A stretch of 31,633 nucleotides of DNA, taken from positions 1 through 31,633 of IMG/VR virus record IMGVR_UViG_3300026551_000006; one strand, written 5' to 3'. The position numbers were made by a program, and so were the translations under genes. Positions within the stretch are counted from its first letter, which is position 1. Each line of letters starts with the position of its first letter. Positions 30,410-31,633 of the stretch are shown here, in pieces. Origin of the DNA: a virus. The notes under the pieces were generated by a model. It had not been told where the DNA came from. It worked only from the letters and a program-made list of their open reading frames with translations, and did not search any database.

Positions 30410-30904
30410 TTATCCGATTAATTTTACGTGGGCCTGAAAGCTGACATTGTATTGCAAAGGCGGCCCTTCACTCAGCATCTCAAATGGCCGTTTTATCCCG
30501 ATAAAGCTGGGCGTATCCGCATCACCTGGATCGGTCGCCAGCCCCGTGGGCAAATGGTGCAAAACAGCAAAGACGCGCTGCGTTAAGGCAATCGCCCTGA
30601 TCTTAGTCCCGCCGTTGCCTTGATTAGCCGGAACGTTTTCGAATACCGTCACGGTGATGAGAGCCCATCCGCTCATATTAGGAAGCAATTCATTGAAGAG
30701 CTCGAGCAACGGCGTCATCACCAGCGCGCAGATCCCCACTGAGCCCAGCGCCGTCTCAATCTGAGTCATGATATCGCCCTTCAGCTCGGTCACGATCGGC
30801 ACCGGCTGCGTGTTGGCGCTCACTTGGCCGCTGAACATCGGATCCGCCGCCAGGGCATCGACCGCGACACCCTGCAATTGCTCGAGCATGGAGACGGCGT
30901 TCAT
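30410..30904 (-). CDS. Tail terminator-like protein
   Basis: The 164-residue protein has an N-terminal helix (SMLEQLQGVAVDALAADPMF), central strands (GWALITVTVFENVP) and a C-terminal strand YNVSFQAHVKL. It sits just upstream of the tube gene, where gpU-like tail terminators are encoded. It overlaps the upstream gene by ATGA. The call is from order, size and alpha/beta pattern. Confidence 0.55.
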   Translation of the reverse strand: MNAVSMLEQLQGVAVDALAADPMFSGQVSANTQPVPIVTELKGDIMTQIETALGSVGICALVMTPLLELFNELLPNMSGWALITVTVFENVPANQGNGGTKIRAIALTQRVFAVLHHLPTGLATDPGDADTPSFIGIKRPFEMLSEGPPLQYNVSFQAHVKLIG

Positions 30905-31476
30905 TGCTGTTTTGCAATATTGCGAATCTGCTGGCGCACCGAATCGGTGAACACTTTCTTTATCTGGTCATCCGGCGGCATTGCCCCTTCAGTCGGCGCT
31001 TGGACTACCGATTCCTTGAGCGCGTAGATCGCCTCGAGCCGTTTGCCGATCCGCCGACACAGCGCGTTCCCGGCTCTGAATAGCGGTGTCCCCTCCTCGG
31101 CTTCGTACTCTGCCACGGTTAATCCCTTGGCATCTGGCACCAGCGGAATAGTCAGCATCCGCGCGCGCTTGGGCGTAATCGTGCCCCCCGTCGTCTTCCA
31201 CTTGAGGAGCCCGAACGTGTTGGTAATCGTCACCCGCTTACCACTAACTACCGGATCCTGCCAGCCACGAACAACTTCCTGCCAGAATAAATTACTCCAC
31301 GGTCCAGCCATATACCGCGAGCCTTGCCACTTTTGGCGAAAGCGCACATGATAGCGCCGAAGCCAATCAGCCACCTCACGGCCGGCCTGGTTCAGCACCA
31401 CGCTGGAAAGTGCCGCAATCTCACTCAGCATGCGCTTGAACCGAACACTCTCCTGGATTGAGACTTCGACGTTCAT
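30901..31476 (-). CDS. Minor tail protein Z / HK97 gp10-like tail-completion protein
   Basis: The 191-residue protein has an N-terminal helix, then RRYHVRFRQKWQGSRYMAGP and TITNTFGLLKWKTTGGTI, the basic helix followed by strands characteristic of gpZ/gp10-like tail completion proteins. The C-terminus is helical (VFTDSVRQQIRNIAKQQ). Order (before terminator and tube genes) agrees. It overlaps the small upstream gene by about 56 bases. Confidence 0.6.
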   Translation of the reverse strand: MNVEVSIQESVRFKRMLSEIAALSSVVLNQAGREVADWLRRYHVRFRQKWQGSRYMAGPWSNLFWQEVVRGWQDPVVSGKRVTITNTFGLLKWKTTGGTITPKRARMLTIPLVPDAKGLTVAEYEAEEGTPLFRAGNALCRRIGKRLEAIYALKESVVQAPTEGAMPPDDQIKKVFTDSVRQQIRNIAKQQ

Positions 31477-31588
31477 GATTCAAATTCTCGATTTCAGCCA
31501 ACAATAGATCAACGTAATCAGTCGCGATCAGCGGCATCCTATCGCGAAAATATTCATACCGTTCCTTAATTTGCTTAGCGTTAATCAC
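31421..31588 (-). CDS. Small protein at the head-tail junction, 55 residues
   Basis: The product (VINAKQIKERYEYFRDRMPL, IATDYVDLLLAEIENLN) is charged and helical. GTG at 31588 is chosen because GGGGAGG lies six bases upstream. The frame stays open to the right edge of the window, so a longer protein cannot be excluded. It overlaps the tail-completion gene in another frame, and this region may hold a connector gene, but function is unknown. Confidence 0.5.
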   Translation of the reverse strand: MINAKQIKERYEYFRDRMPLIATDYVDLLLAEIENLNHERRSLNPGECSVQAHAE

Positions 31589-31633
31589 CAATACCCTCCC
31601 CAAACTGGTCTGCCTTGCCAGACCGGGTACGGC

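Overview
The window looks like part of the genome of a temperate, tailed double-stranded DNA phage with a siphovirus-like tail module. Evidence: a tail block in canonical order, a tyrosine integrase beside a 3' tRNA-Lys fragment, a phage recombination set (PD-(D/E)XK nuclease, DUF669-type SSB, Sak4-like ATPase) and many small genes with ATGA overlaps. The host is a bacterium that the sequence does not identify. The integrase resembles the family common in Verrucomicrobiota and Planctomycetota, which is only a weak hint. Phage genes lie on both sides of the putative attP, so this looks like the non-integrated form or an assembled circular genome rather than a prophage end. No rRNA, complete tRNA or CRISPR array was seen.

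Layout. 1-1053: a ParB-domain DNA methyltransferase cut by an in-frame amber codon and running off the left edge. 1326-2943: replication pair (RepA/DnaB-like ATPase and a DnaB-N-like partner). 2944-3495: no protein gene, but a chain of hairpins ending in a perfect plus-strand terminator, a candidate structured RNA. 3496-6600: leftward train of small genes, including two micro-membrane proteins, a secreted protein, zinc-binding proteins and a VRR-NUC nuclease. 6597-10317: D12-class adenine methyltransferase, NurA nuclease and HerA helicase. 10330-13015: recombination module, whose SSB gene is frameshifted. 13019-15377: small regulators, including a ribbon-helix-helix protein with palindromic sites, a divergent coiled-coil membrane protein, and a 540-bp control region. 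15380-16980: integrase, excisionase-like HTH protein and attP. 17077-31588: the late operon on the minus strand, read right to left: connector and tail-completion-like proteins, tail tube, frameshifted tail chaperone pair, tape measure, distal-tail and fibre proteins, then two membrane coiled-coil proteins.

Almost everything is transcribed leftward. Rightward genes are the coiled-coil/RHH pair (13377-13987) and one small gene beside the integrase (15120-15377).

The most noteworthy items are: (1) a complete -1 programmed frameshift signal (A_AAA_AAC, 7-nt spacer, 9-bp stem) in the tail chaperone gene; (2) a phage-borne methyltransferase-NurA-HerA cassette; (3) the hairpin-rich candidate RNA; (4) a motif repeated just upstream of three start codons; and (5) two genes broken by single-base changes.
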